Made by a program: the position numbers and the translations under genes. A model generated the notes under the pieces. That model was not told the DNA's origin. It saw nothing but the letters and a program-made list of their open reading frames with translations, and made no database searches. Below, one piece after another: positions 33,826-44,943 of a stretch of 64,000 nt of DNA (position 1 is the first letter of the stretch; every line of letters starts with the position of its first letter). The DNA lies in contig JAJTUQ010000006.1 of assembly GCA_021399445.1 (NCBI GenBank), positions 868,001 through 932,000 on the forward strand, written 5' to 3'. The stretch comes from Xylogone sp. PMI_703. Lineage: Eukaryota > Ascomycota > Leotiomycetes.

Positions 33826-35413
33826 ATGCTCACTCACGTGACACAGATGTCTGCCGAACCATCTGTACCATCTGGCCCAAATACCAATTTTTCTCATGAC
33901 AAGTATTACCTGGATGGATGGCCGCTCGTTCGGATTAACATCAACAAATGGCCAGCATTTACCAAAGATCGGGACGCCGGGGGCCTTTTGGCGCGAAAGT
34001 ACATAGGTTTTTTGGCGCAGAGCACGGTGCTTGTTAAGCAGGCCCATGCAGCATGGGTTTCGGGTGGTGCCGATACCCGCAATAACTTCCCACTGCGTGC
34101 AATAACAGCAAACATGCAGTATTATATCGATCTCTCCGCTGCAGAGCTGGGAGACTTCCGGGGGAAGGCGGGTGACAATGCGCGAAGCCGGGGTGTTGTG
34201 AACGAGTGGAACGCCACCATCGAAAAGGCCAGAGCAGCAATGAAAAAGCTCCTGGAAGAGATGCCTGAGCATCAAACTCCCAACCAACACTACAATGAGA
34301 GTATGGTTGCGCTGTTGATCCAACAGTTGCTTCATACCCAATCAGGCGGAGAGACTGTTGAAAGCCTAGGTAAGTAAATAATGCCAGTATAATTATGCCA
34401 TAATCCCCCTCTCCCTATTCGGTTGTTAGTACGCTCCACTGCGGCAACGTTCCCTAGTCCACAACAGATACTTGTAAGTGCCATATTGTTGCGTACTGGC
34501 AGAATCTCCATGAGATTCGCAACGATAGACTTATATATACATATAATATATACATATATACAATATTTTCTTGGATATATACATAACGTATAATCGTTAC
34601 AATAGTTAACTTGTACACACTACAACTTGGGCTTCAACCGTATTATCAATTTTAACTTAAGATGTTGTGCAAATATATCACGGACAGCGTCTAAAGATAT
34701 ATACATACTTCTTTTTAAGGAAGGCGGCATCTTAAGTCTACAAGTAGATGGCAATCACTGCCACTGATTCTGCCACCTGTGGATCGTACCAACAAACCAA
34801 TAGGGAAGGGGGATTGTAAAAGTAGCCAGTTACAAATTCTAACATTCTGTTTGTAGAGGAGATAGGAAATAAATTACGGGAAAGGATGCAGGCAGTACAC
34901 AGGGTTCGAGTCCCTGGTACTCGTTATGTTATCGGTGCTCCTGCCACCATTTTTGTCTCGCGGGCTCCCAACGGCGGATTAGTGGTGGGATCGACTGTTC
35001 AAGCCTTCAAGGATGTAGGCTGGGAGGGCATTCACAAAGTTTACGCCACAGCAAGGAGAGTAATGCTGGCCAAGCTAAAAGATGTGAGAAATGGGGAGAG
35101 GGCCGCCCTGGAATTGCCCCTGGAGACCATGAAACCAGCGGACTACTCGGAATATGAATCCGCGACCATCGTGGACAACCTTGTCGATAGCACTAGTGCT
35201 GGAGCCCCATGGCGCAATCATCCCGGCTTGGCCTGGGGAGTGTCGAAGAAGCTTTTCATAAAGCCACCATGTGCGGGGTGCCGCTTCGTGCACCAATTTC
35301 TAGGGCAAGACACGCCGCCGAACCAGCTAAGCCTCAAACAATTTGGGGAGGGCGCTTGCGCCGAGGACGAGTGGGCGGGCAAGGCCGGGGTAATGTGTAC
35401 CGTGTCAGAGTAG
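33826..35413 (+). CDS. Orphan hypothetical protein, 366 aa, with a MITE-like insertion in its intron
   Basis: Exons 33826-34369 and 34857-35413 join in phase 1 (ETVESLEEIGNKLRERM across the junction). No domain was recognised. The N-terminal half is helical with YYLDGWPLVRININKW and AITANMQYYIDLSAAELG. The C-terminal half has VRVPGTRYVIGAPATIFVS, GCRFVHQFLGQDTPPNQ and QFGEGACAEDEWAGKAG. No signal peptide. The intron is 487 nt, far longer than its neighbours, because it contains a TIR element of about 415 bp (34403-34816); without it about 71 nt remain, with branch word CTAAC and acceptor TTTGTAG. A decayed paralogue lies downstream with its intron at the corresponding place. The start could also be the ATG at 33847. 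Probably a lineage-specific gene; function unknown. Confidence 0.72.
34403..34816. mobile_element. MITE-like element inside an intron
   Basis: Terminal inverted repeats of about 36 bp: 34400-34437 pairs with the reverse complement of 34781-34817 with roughly five mismatches and one gap (shared starts AATCCCCCT and TCCCTATT, inner ends GTACG). TA dinucleotides lie at both edges (34401-34402 and 34817-34818), suggesting a Tc1/mariner-type TA target duplication, though the exact edge is uncertain by 1-2 bases. The interior is AT-rich with TATATACATA words and no open frame. The host intron without it would be 71 nt, close to the 70 nt of the paralogue's intron. Confidence 0.75.
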
Positions 35414-35512
35414 TGTTAGAGTATTTATTATACCTGTAAGAGTATTTTTGACCGCGGAAGTCTACACTGCACAGATCACCAGTGGTGATTCTTAGACCCT
35501 CATTTATGTGGC

Positions 35513-35562
35513 CCTACAGCTTTGCCGAATTTGTGGCATATCTGTTCAAATCCTTTGACTTC
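35513..35562 (-). pseudogene. Remnant of the acyl-CoA dehydrogenase 3' end
   Basis: About 49 bp that match the stop-codon end of the acyl-CoA dehydrogenase gene (36569-36616) at roughly 42 positions, including KDL-x-RYA-x-NSAKL and the stop on the minus strand. It sits about 100 bp past the stop of the intact orphan gene, just as the real dehydrogenase tail sits about 65 bp past the decayed copy. It marks the outer part of a duplicated segment. The rest of 35414-35700 holds nothing recognisable. Confidence 0.7.
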
Positions 35563-35696
35563 AATAATGGGAGCTCGCTATAGATGACACCGCCAGGGCA
35601 GGCAACCTTGGGACGGATTGAAACTCGGACGTATACAGTACTTGGTATGCTAGTAAAGTAACCCTTGCCCTCACATACAAAATCGCACATGTTACT

Positions 35697-36505
35697 CTAA
35701 CGTCCTGGAAAGAAGAACTCGAAGAAGTCTCGTCAACTTTTAATCAGCAATTTTCAGACATATTGTACCTCTAATTTCACACAAAAAGTAGTCATTATTA
35801 ATACCATCCAACAGTGAATTCTCTACTGTTTGAAATTGCATATTCACTCCTTCGTTCAACATAATTCTGATTAAAATGTTTAAACTTGGATTGCGTAAGA
35901 AAATCTCCTAATTCACTTATTCGGACAGCACAGCAAAGTTTTTAAAAAGGAAATAATTCTGACTTTTACCTTTCTGGAACAGCAACTCTCAGCAACGTTC
36001 TCTCCGAGTTCCTAAATCCTAGTATTACCGAGGACCTCGAAAGCTTAGATGATCATTACAACGGGCTCATTCTATCAATGTGCATAACCGATTATGTACA
36101 CGATTCCAGTGCCGACTCCTCGAGGCTAACCAGAGGAAGTACTTGGGTAAGCAGCCTGATGTTTCCTCGATGAGCTAAGAGTTAACTTAAATGGATAAAG
36201 AGACTAACTTCTACAGATGATGCAAGATCCGCCATCAGAGGGGCTTTCAATGGGGTGTTCACTATCAAAGTACCAGGAGCACACCGGCTGATTGGGGAAC
36301 CCTCAGCAATTTTCATTTCAATTCCTCCCAAGGGGAGCATTATTCTGGTTGCCGGATAAATTACCAATTCATAGGCCTAGATGACCCCAATCAGACTATC
36401 GAGTTGCGGCAATATGGAGAGGGGCCCTGTGCAGAGGATGAGTGGCAGGGGAAGGCAGGAGAAATATTCATTGGAACCGGTCAAGTGGCACAGAATTTGA
36501 CTTGA
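35697..36505 (+). pseudogene. Decayed paralogue of the orphan gene at 33826
   Basis: Fragments in order match the orphan protein. A helical piece with SWKEELEEVSSTFNQQFSDI lies at about 35702-35770. A piece with HYNGLILSMCITDYV, ending in RLTRGSTW, lies at about 35960-36146. An intron of 70 nt follows (36147-36216, GTAAGC...CTACAG). After it come IKVPGAHRLIGEPSAIFIS, a stop at 36357-36359, and in another frame QFIGLDDPNQT and QYGEGPCAEDEWQGKAGE. The piece between ILVAG and YQFIG, about 100 residues in the intact copy, is missing and the frame shifts there. The strongest match is the C-terminal GEG-x-CAEDEW-x-GKAG block. Confidence 0.72.
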
Positions 36506-36568
36506 ACCTGAGGGTCGCGGAGTGGAAACATGTTCGATCCATGTTCTAGATCTCTCTGCTCAAATTAT

Positions 36569-38239
36569 TTACAGTTTTGCCGAATTTTTGGCATACCTCT
36601 TCAGATCTTTGACTTCCTCCCTTATGGCTAATTCACTCATGATCTCTTCGCTGCCTCCGCCCACAGCCATGACTCTTACGTCTCGAGAGATAGCTTCGAT
36701 CCTACGAGATCATTAGCGATTGATGGCACTTCAGTTAATTCGATGCTATTGGAAATATAAAATGGATGCACAAACCTTCCACCCTTTCCTCCTTTAGCAT
36801 ATCCCAAACCTCCCATAACCTGCTGCGCCTCTCTTACACACTTTTCAAGACATCTCGTACTAGCAACCTTCAACATAGCCGTCATTCCCCCAATCCTCAC
36901 CTCGTCCATCTTCCCAGTTCGCCGTCCCAATTCAATCAGCCAGGTCAGCTGTTCCAAAAAGGCCCACGCTGGCTCAATCATACGGCCCATTTTCACAAAC
37001 TTGGCGCGAATGATAGGATTCTCAATCAACTTCTTCCCAAATGTCTCTCTTTCACAGGCATGTCTCCACGCATCCTCTGCACAGACTCTGCTCAATCGAA
37101 GTGATCCCGTGGCGATGCTCTTCCTTTCGGCATTAAAATTCGACATAATGACTTCGAACCCGCTATTCCCCCTGTGAATAAGATTGGAAACGGGGACAAC
37201 AACGTCGTCGAAGGTTATAAAGGTGCTTCCAGATGCGCCGACGCCTGAGTTGTGCATCTGGCGCGTAGTCACTCCCTCAGCTTTCAAAGGGATGACTAGG
37301 AGAGAGATTCCCGCCGCTCCTGGCCCTCCAGTGCGGACAGCAGCAGTGACATAGTCGGCCCAGATGCCATTTGTGATCCATTTCTTGGACCCGTTGACAA
37401 TGTAATGGCCACCTTTGCGAACTGCGGTGGTTTTAATGTTTGCTACATCGGAGCCGGCTATTATGTCCTTTGTCAGTCTAAAGTACATAATTAATAATAT
37501 GGAAGTAAGGGACAGGTACAAACCATCTGGCTCAGTGATGCCGAGACAGAAACGGATGCTTCCATTGGCAACACCTGGGAGGAAACGGGCCTTTTGTTCG
37601 GGGGTGCCAAAGTTAGCTATTGGAGGGACACCAATGCCATTTCCGCCTCCAAGTCCCCAGAGCACCCCACTATAGCCCTGATATTTCTTCTTGTTAGTCA
37701 AGGAGGTCTTTCTTCTTTCAATTGGGTAAAGAGAGACTATGTATTTACCACTCTGCTTAGCTCATCCGTAAGAATTAAGGTATGCCAATTATCCCATTCC
37801 TTTGCTGGGATCCCACCTGGGAGAGGTACATTGTCCAATCCCGTAGCAAGAGCGAGATATCCAAGCTCTGCATGTCGTTTAAACACCTGTTGGTAGCTGT
37901 TATTATAAAATGTTTTCAAATATATGTACGAAATGAAAAATAATTGAGTACATGAGACCCATTTCACAGCCTCTCACGTGCAAGAAACAAAAGAACGGAA
38001 AACGAGCAAATGCCAGATATACAGACGCATCTTACCGTATCCGGAACCTTGCCAGCAGATTCCCAATCAAAGGCATATGGAATGATCTCCTCATCAATGT
38101 ACTTCCTGACCGCAGCCCTCAATTTACGGTGAGAGTCGGTGTAGTGTGGTGACACATTTCTGGAGTACCAGAGGGGTTCGGCATAGGGGGAGGGGCAGCC
38201 GAATGCAGGATAAGGTTTGGAGCTCGAGGATTCGGACAT
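36569..38239 (-). CDS. Acyl-CoA dehydrogenase family protein
   Basis: FAD-dependent acyl-CoA dehydrogenase of 436 residues. Exons are 38239-38036, 37886-37749, 37677-37524, 37457-36776 and 36701-36569; all phases close. Features are GLGGGNGIGVPPIANFGTPE, RFCLGITEPDAGSDVANIKT (FAD-contacting region), GSKKWITNGIWADYVTAAVR, the RETFGKKLIENPIIRAKF helix, QQVMGGLGYAKGGKGGR, and the C-terminal RDVRVMAVGGGSEEIM. It likely oxidises an acyl-CoA at the alpha-beta bond; chain length cannot be told. There is no obvious mitochondrial presequence (start MSESSSSKPYPAFG) and no clear C-terminal peroxisomal signal (ends NSAKL, only loosely PTS1-like). Its 3' tip was copied to 35513-35562 in a local duplication. 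Confidence 0.9.
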
Positions 38240-39105
38240 GGTCGCAAACGAACGGTAAACAGAAAGGAGTAACAATCGCACAATGGGTGGTCTTATTATT
38301 ACACACTGATAATAAAATAGATTGGCAAATTGCGATTGCTTACGCTCATCGCTGTTATCTTATTATGTGTTTCCAAGAAAGTTCAGCCGCATGGCTTCTG
38401 CGCGCAATTTGGGATGAGGAGGAGAGTCAAGCCTCGGCACCTCTTAAGCTCCAGAGCTCTAATCGGTACTGATAGCTCTGGGCACTTTGTTTACTCTGCA
38501 CGTGATTGCTATTTAGCAAGGCACAACATTTTCACAGTACTTTCGCCTCTTTCGCCTCATAAACAAGCGTAGTATTGTGATAAACCTCTATGGACCCCTT
38601 TGAGCCCCTTTTGACTCCTTTCGCAAAGCAACCTTGCCGTCATTTGTTACCGGGCTTTGCTTTACTTTCGGGATGGCGAGTCGTCGAGATCCGGCGGTCG
38701 TCGTACGACAAATCACCTCGACCTGGAGCCAGTGGCAACGCGCGACTTTCGCAGCTGGATCTCTGCCAAACTGCGATGAGCAGATGTCAATCCCCATGTG
38801 GTCAAGCGCCATACGCACTCGGAGCTTGCTGGGAGGCAAAGGGGATCAAATCACGTGATCTCTAACCCCTTTTCCCGAATACGACTGAGGTGGGCAGATT
38901 CGGGCCAATCATACCCGGTGGCCACGGCGGCGAACCACCCGGGAGTGGCAGATCCGTGCCTGACATAGTGGTGCGATAGGCGAGAGCGGTGGGAGATATA
39001 ATTTACGCCCATCCCTCTTGCCCCTATCCACAAATTCCCATCCAGCTCTCTTTCTCCTTCACCCTCACCTTTTTGACTGTGGTGTGTGTGAGCGAATTGC
39101 CCATC
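38240..39105. promoter_or_regulatory. Divergent region between acyl-CoA dehydrogenase and ERG25
   Basis: 866 bp between opposite start codons. A perfect palindrome ATCACGTGAT (38850-38859), an E-box type site, lies about 250 bp upstream of ERG25; bHLH factors of the SREBP/SrbA class are known to control fungal erg25, so it is a plausible but unproven site. A CCAAT word lies near 38908. No gene recognised. Confidence 0.45.
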
Positions 39106-40123
39106 ATGTCGAATTCCACTCTCTTGTTGTCGCCCGACACTTTCTTTGGCATTTACGAGGAATTGTCCAAGTACAATGTCCATCTCAATATCTTTGAGCG
39201 CCTCTGGGCTGTAAGTTTTTCTGGATTTGCGCGAAATTGACCGCTTGGAAGCCGAGCTAACCTTTCATTACTACAACAGAGCTGGTATGCCTACATGCAA
39301 AACGATGTGCTTGCCACTGGTATCATGAGCTTCGTCATGCATGAAGTTGTTTATTTCGGCCGATGTATCCCTTGGATGATTATCCAAAAGATTCCGTACT
39401 TCGATAAGTACAGGATCCAACAAGTATAGATTGGCCGCGCCGATATATTTACGCCTTGCTAACAATTACGTGCAGAACAAAGCCCCAACTGCCGCCCAGC
39501 AATGGGAATGCACAAAGCTCGTTCTTCTCAGTCACTTCACCGTTGAGCTTCCTCAGATCTGGTTCTTCCACCCTATGGCTAAGGCTTGCGGTCTTGATAC
39601 TGGCGTACCCTTCCCCTCCCTCACCACAATGGCTCTCCAGATCGCTCTCTTCTTTGTCCTCGAGGATACATGGCATTACTGGGCTCACCGAGCCTTCCAC
39701 TGGGGTCCTCTCTACCGAAGTGTGCACAAGATCCACCACCAATACTCCGCACCATTCGGCTTAGCTGCCGAATATGCCTCCCCAATTGAGACAATGCTGC
39801 TCGGTGCTGGTACTGTTATCGTCCCAATCGTCTACTGCCTGATCACCAAGAATCTTCATATTCTCACTATGTACCTCTGGATCGTCTGCCGTCTCTTCCA
39901 GGCAATCGACGCACACAGCGGCTACGAGTTCCCATGGAGCTTGCACCATTTCCTGCCCTTCTGGGCCGGTGCCGAGCACCACGATGTTCACCACGAGCAG
40001 TTCATTGGCAACTACGCCAGTTCTTTCAGATGGTGGGACTACGTCATGGACACTGAGTCCGGTGCTGACGCTGCCAAGAGAAGACGCGAGAGGAAGCAAG
40101 CAAAGACAAAGAAGGCCCAGTAA
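39106..40123 (+). CDS. ERG25: C-4 methylsterol monooxygenase
   Basis: ER membrane di-iron oxygenase that removes the C-4 methyl groups of ergosterol precursors; 298 residues. Exons 39106-39210, 39280-39423 and 39476-40123. The histidine clusters of the fatty-acid-hydroxylase superfamily are present: [17 protein letters not shown] and HHDVHHEQF. Also visible are [19 protein letters not shown] and [20 protein letters not shown]. Hydrophobic segments flank these, and the C-terminus is Lys/Arg-rich ([14 protein letters not shown]), facing the cytosol. The start [20 protein letters not shown] follows a pyrimidine-rich leader. Typical length for the family. Confidence 0.95.
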
Positions 40124-41152
40124 ATGGGGGCATTTTCTTTACCAACTGCAACCAGTTCAAATCTGGGAGATGATGCTCCTAGATTTGTGCCGCTGACAAT
40201 TAAGGGGACGAAATTGGATGGTGTGAAAAGCAGCATGAGATACGAACTGGAAGGATGGGCTGGAAGGTATCCATATGTTAGTGCTAGCGATGGATTGCAT
40301 AGAATGCGTTTATAATTAGAAAAAAAGGCGTTTGGGGGCATCGGGGTGGATAACTTCCACAACCCTTAGATATATTGTAATAATAAGGGAGGCGCCAGGA
40401 CATTTGGCCGCTCTCCCTGAGTTCCCAAATTAATACCTAACGTCATTAATAATAGAATACTTCCATCACACCTGTTCGCCTGTATGCTTTGCAATTGTGA
40501 CGAGACCATAGTCTAGAGTCATCAGAGGTGGCATAATTATCCGGCACTGGTACCCACATGCACTCACGGTGCATACCGTAATTATGGTTATTACCTTATC
40601 TCACGCCCAGCTGTCAATTGTGACCCCTTCAGATTAAGCTTAATCGATAAGTTTGATTGTGGCGCATCCTTATTCAGCAGATGTCTTGGAAAAAGTTGAG
40701 TGTTATATAAAACAAAGAGCTATCAGGTAATATAATATTATAGTGATATTAGATGTGAACTCCGGTTTGGACTTCGTATGAGCAGTTGAGAGTAATACTG
40801 TATTCTTTGGACTTGATAAGGCGAAGGATAGGGGGTACCCAGACTAGTACAACGAAGATATATGTGCTCAGAGATAGAGTTGTCCATGGTCAAGAAGGAT
40901 GGGCGGAGGACAGGTTAGTGCGAGCTTTAGGGAAGGTTTAATTTCCAGTTGTATGAGAAATTTGAATTGCTGGGGACAGCGTGTGGTGTTTGGGCAAGAG
41001 ATATAACAAATGCCATTCCATACAATAAGAGATATATTTTTTGACAAGAGAAGAAAACATGCCTACTTTTCAAATGGGTATCTAGTAAAGCAAAGCATAC
41101 TTCAACAAAAGACCGAACAAGACCGAACAAAACACAGGGCTGTTCTTCAGTT
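40124..41152. other. Convergent intergenic region
   Basis: About 1 kb between ERG25 and the CENP-O gene. A direct duplication of GACCGAACAA lies at 41111-41130. No gene recognised. Confidence 0.6.
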
Positions 41153-42225
41153 TTAATACACTCCCGCCTTTAATCTCATCGCAATCCCCTCCATTCTTCG
41201 ATCTCCACCTAAAACCATCCTCTCCGTCTCTCTATCCCTCCCTTCCTCTCCAATAACAACACACTTTAGTACCTCTCCTTTCTCACCCACGACGCATCGT
41301 CCGATTCTTCCATCCACCCATTCGATCCTTAACTGCTTCGCCTCCGCGTCCGCTGCGCTGATGTCATAAAGCACCTTCTCCCTCCCTTTCCCTTTCTCCG
41401 ACACCTTCTCATCTAACCCAAACGCCTTCCTCAAAGCTTTGATGACCGTGATGCGATTATGATACTGCACCACTTCCCTCCGCAACGCACGCACGAATCG
41501 CGTGAGATCCTGTCCTCTCCTCGCACCAGTCTTCCTCTCCTTCATTGAGTCCTCACCACTCAGCTGCGTCGTTGCCCCGGATGATGAGGCCAAGGAGGTT
41601 CCTGGAGGAGGTAAATAGCGTCCCGCTAGACCTCCAATAGGTATACAAGGCGGGAGCGTATGTCGATGAATGCGCAGCGCGTTGGACCCGACGTAGGGCT
41701 TATTCAACATGATGTAGTACGGACGTATGAATCGTCCGGAGGCACCCACGTCGATGCGGATTCCAAGCACGGCACCGCCGTTGACGGCGTGTGGATCTGG
41801 GTCCTGGATCCGGAACGTGGTGATGGTTGCGCAGGCGCGGTAGGTGCATTCCTGGTTGTGGAGAGATTGCAGCCTGGAGCTTGTGAGGAGGGGATTGGAG
41901 TCTTCAGGGAGAGAGGTTTGCACATTCTTTGAAACAGTCGAGGTTGTGGTGGAAGTTGTGTTTGGAGAGGGGTTGGCTTGGTTTGGGTCTCGGAGACGGG
42001 CCAGGATGGAGTGGGATGCCTGGGAGGAGAGGATTGCGGCTGCTTGGAGTTTTCGTTCGGATTTTAGCGAGTTGACTATATATGATTTTGTCGTTAATTG
42101 TGTCTTTTAGGTTAGGAGAGAAATAGTTGTTGGTGGGTATATTTACTTTGCGCTTGGAGGGACTCGATCTCGTCGTCTAGACTTGCAGCAATAGCTGCAT
42201 CTTCAGTGGCATGTTTCTCGGCCAT
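41153..42225 (-). CDS. CENP-O / Mcm21-like kinetochore protein
   Basis: Two exons, 42225-42147 and 42075-41153, give 333 residues. The N-terminus (MAEKHATEDAAIAASLDDEI) is a short coiled coil, followed by a Ser/Thr/Asn-rich linker. The core reads TYRACATITTFRIQDPDPHA, GAVLGIRIDV, GRFIRPYYIMLNKPY, RIHRHTLPPCIPIGGLAGRY and LTRFVRALRREVVQYHNRI, the recognised CENP-O/Mcm21 RWD-type block. The product belongs to the inner-kinetochore COMA/CCAN assembly at centromeres. The C-terminal part holds a basic strand region ending in EGIAMRLKAGVY. It is divergent from the acetyl-CoA transporter across 626 bp. Confidence 0.88.
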
Positions 42226-42851
42226 GCCGGTTGCAATCTTGCGGAATTATATATGAATTGATACAGTCTAATGTATATGTAGCTGGGTATTGAATACTAT
42301 TGCTTATGGCGGTGGTTGTATTCCTGAAGAGAGCACTGTGTGACTTATTTCTGCCCAGAACTATCCTACGATGATTGGCGACATGAATGTTTTCAAGGTC
42401 GCAAAGTCAAGTTGAAATCAACAAACGATAACGCGCGTCGCTTATCGCCAGATCACGTGGCAAAGCTTATCGCATCCCCAAGCCGATAAGGCGCATAATC
42501 AGTTTCAGGGGCTGAGGAATACGGTCTCATCCCCTTCCTTGCGGGAAACCCCTTCCTCAGTTGAACATTATTACGAAACAATTGGAATTGGGAGAGCCTT
42601 GTCTGCCCTACAGCTCCACGTGTGGTTTTTATATCCATCCAAGCACTGCGCAGGTAATGCCATTGGAACAAGTTAAAAAGGTTAATCGCGGTCCATACTT
42701 TTGCCCCAGTGAAGAGGCCACGTTCGCTTCCCCGGCACGCGAATCCTAGTCCAGCAAAATCGACCTTCCTCCAAGAGACGGACGCGGAGGCAAAGGCGAA
42801 TCTTTAGAGGCCAAATATATCGACTTCTAGATTCCCACCACCACCACATGG
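42226..42851. promoter_or_regulatory. Divergent promoter with four CGATAA boxes
   Basis: 626 bp between opposite start codons. Four CGATAA hexamers cluster in 64 bp: forward at 42426-42431 and 42484-42489, reverse (TTATCG) at 42442-42447 and 42467-42472. GATA-type zinc-finger factors bind such cores in fungi. A CACGTG core lies between them at about 42454-42459. Confidence 0.5.
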
Positions 42852-44943
42852 ATGCCTACCCCACTAGGCGATACGCTCCCTTCATTAAACATAATCTCAC
42901 CTTCGCTCGCTAACAACCAACTTCCGCTTCATCACGACTCTCAATTCCCTCACGCCCACGAGCTAGACGAGCTTCCCCCTCGCACGTCGATCCAGCGTCA
43001 TAGACGAGACCATTCCCAGGCCACTACTACTGCTCGTTCCTCCACTGAGACAGCCCCAGAAGATCATCGACGCCTTCTCGAACACCGCGACTCCGGGTCA
43101 GAAGAAGACGACGAAGACGATAGCGATAGTGAAGGTCCAGAGTCTTCTATGGGTGCCAAACTTCGCCGGACGAAATCCAAAGGACACGGCCCACGGGGCT
43201 CTTCCACCTCCAGGACCAGAGAGGAGAACGGTTTCGCCAACGGCAACGGCAGCATGAATAACAATGTAGAGTATCGCCGGAAGCGGCAGTCGATGGAGTC
43301 CCCAGCCGTCACAGCGAATCTCATAGCCCGCGAATCCTTCACGTTAGACGATCCTGTACCTCATACACCTGTGTCGAGTAGCGCTGGCTTCTTCCAGCTC
43401 TCCGCACAGGACAAGAGAAATTTTGGTTTGCTTGTATTATTATACTTCTTACAAGGTGTACCGTTAGGCCTGGCTACCGGCTCGGTACCTTTCTTGTTGA
43501 AACCACACATGTCGTATAGCCAGCTAGGTGTTTTTAGTCTTGCTTCATATCCTTATTCTCTCAAATTACTGTGGAGTCCAATTGTTGATGCTGTATGGAG
43601 TCCCAAGCTGGGCAGACGGAAGAGTTGGATCATGCCCATTCAGACATTATCGGGGTTGGGGATGATATGGCTTGGTGGCCACATTAAGCAGATGATGAGC
43701 GAAGCTGCTGAAGGAGGTGGAGCGGGGATATGGGGTTTCACAGGATGGTGGTTCTTCCTTGTCTTTATGTGCGCTACGCAGGATATTGCTGTGGATGGCT
43801 GGGCTCTCACCTTGCTCTCATCAGCAAACCTTTCCTATGCATCAACGGCGCAGACTGTTGGTCTGACTGCTGGTCAATTCATGTCTTATACTGTCTTCCT
43901 AGCGTTCGAGTCTCCAGATTTCGCTAACAAATGGTTCCGAAAAGTCCCATCTGACGAAGGAATTATGACTTTGGGAGGGTATTTGACATTCTGGGGTTGG
44001 TTTTACATCCTTGTCACGCTTGGACTGGCGCTACTTAAACGTGAAGAGAAGACCAAAAATGAGGACGGTATCTGGGATGTTTACCGTGTGATGTGGGGTG
44101 TTTTGAAGCTAAAGAATATTCAGACCATTATCATCATCCATCTGATCGCCAAAATTGGGTTCCAAGCAAACGACGGAGTTACCAATCTGAAGCTGCTTGA
44201 TAAGGGATTTAGCCAAGAGGATCTTGCACTAACCGTATTAATCGATTTTCCATTCGAGATTGGTCTGGGCTACTACGCAGGGAAATGGTCGACGGAATAC
44301 ACTCCAATGCGCCTCTGGTGTTGGGGCTTCGTCGGACGACTTGTGGCTGCACTCTTCGCTCAGTTTGTAGTGACCATCTTCCCGTCTGGAGGAGTTGGAC
44401 CAGGATATCTCTTGATCGTCATTCTGGAACACATATTCTCAACATTCATGAATACAGTTATGTTTGTCGCCATCTCAGCTTTCCATGCTAAGATTGCCGA
44501 TCCAGTGATTGGTGGCACATACATGACTCTGCTAGCCACGTAAGTTCAGATTCACCACGAAAAGCCAAAAGATAAAAAAGACTAACATCTCGCTTTCAAG
44601 TGTCTCTAACCTCGGCGGTACATTCCCCCGCTTCTTCGTCCTCAAACTCGTCGACGCCTTCACAGCTGCGACATGCGTTCCCCCAGCCCCAGACTACAAA
44701 CTACCTTCAACCCTCCGCGGCCCTCTCGTCACTGAGCCCTTCTCCTGCGCCATGTCCGCCGACAAAGACCGCTGCATCCAAGGAGGCGGCACATGCGACG
44801 TCCAGACCGATGGATACTACGTTACGAACATCATCTGCGTGCTCATCGGCGTCGTGACCTTCTGGGGCTTCATCAAGCCCGCCGCAACGAAGCTACAAGC
44901 GCTACCGCTCCGAGCATGGCGAATTTCTCAGGGGTCTAGTTAA
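42852..44943 (+). CDS. Acetyl-CoA transporter (SLC33A1/AT-1 type)
   Basis: Multi-pass transporter of 676 residues; exons 42852-44539 and 44601-44943 join in phase 2. The first 175 or so residues are cytosolic and disordered, with the acidic run SGSEEDDEDDSDSEG. The MFS-like membrane part starts with FGLLVLLYFLQGVPLGLATG, SVPFLLKPHMSYSQLGVFSL, SYPYSLKLLWSPIVDAVW and GRRKSWIMPIQTLSGLGM, the Acatn signature. CATQDIAVDGWALTLLS and a Cys-rich luminal loop (CAMSADKDRCIQGGGTCDV) lie further on. The human relative brings acetyl-CoA into the ER lumen; the substrate in this fungus is inferred. A second ATG at 42848 is out of frame. Confidence 0.9.

Noticed and set aside
33826..34377. Reading the orphan gene as a stand-alone 183-residue protein ending at 34377
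   Set aside because: The apparent end is a GTAAGT donor followed by intronic stops, and the downstream frame joins in phase with a helical continuation shared in layout with the decayed copy.
34516..34600. TATATACATA-rich stretch as a promoter TATA region
   Set aside because: It lies in the interior of the MITE-like element within an intron.
34898..34920. T-arm-like word CAGGGTTCGAGTCCCTG
   Set aside because: It lies inside the open second exon of the orphan gene, and no acceptor stem, D arm or anticodon arm can be fitted around it.
38239..38281. N-terminal extension of the acyl-CoA dehydrogenase (RLLLLSVYRSFAT) as a mitochondrial presequence
   Set aside because: There is no ATG at the start of that stretch; the first in-frame ATG is at 38239.
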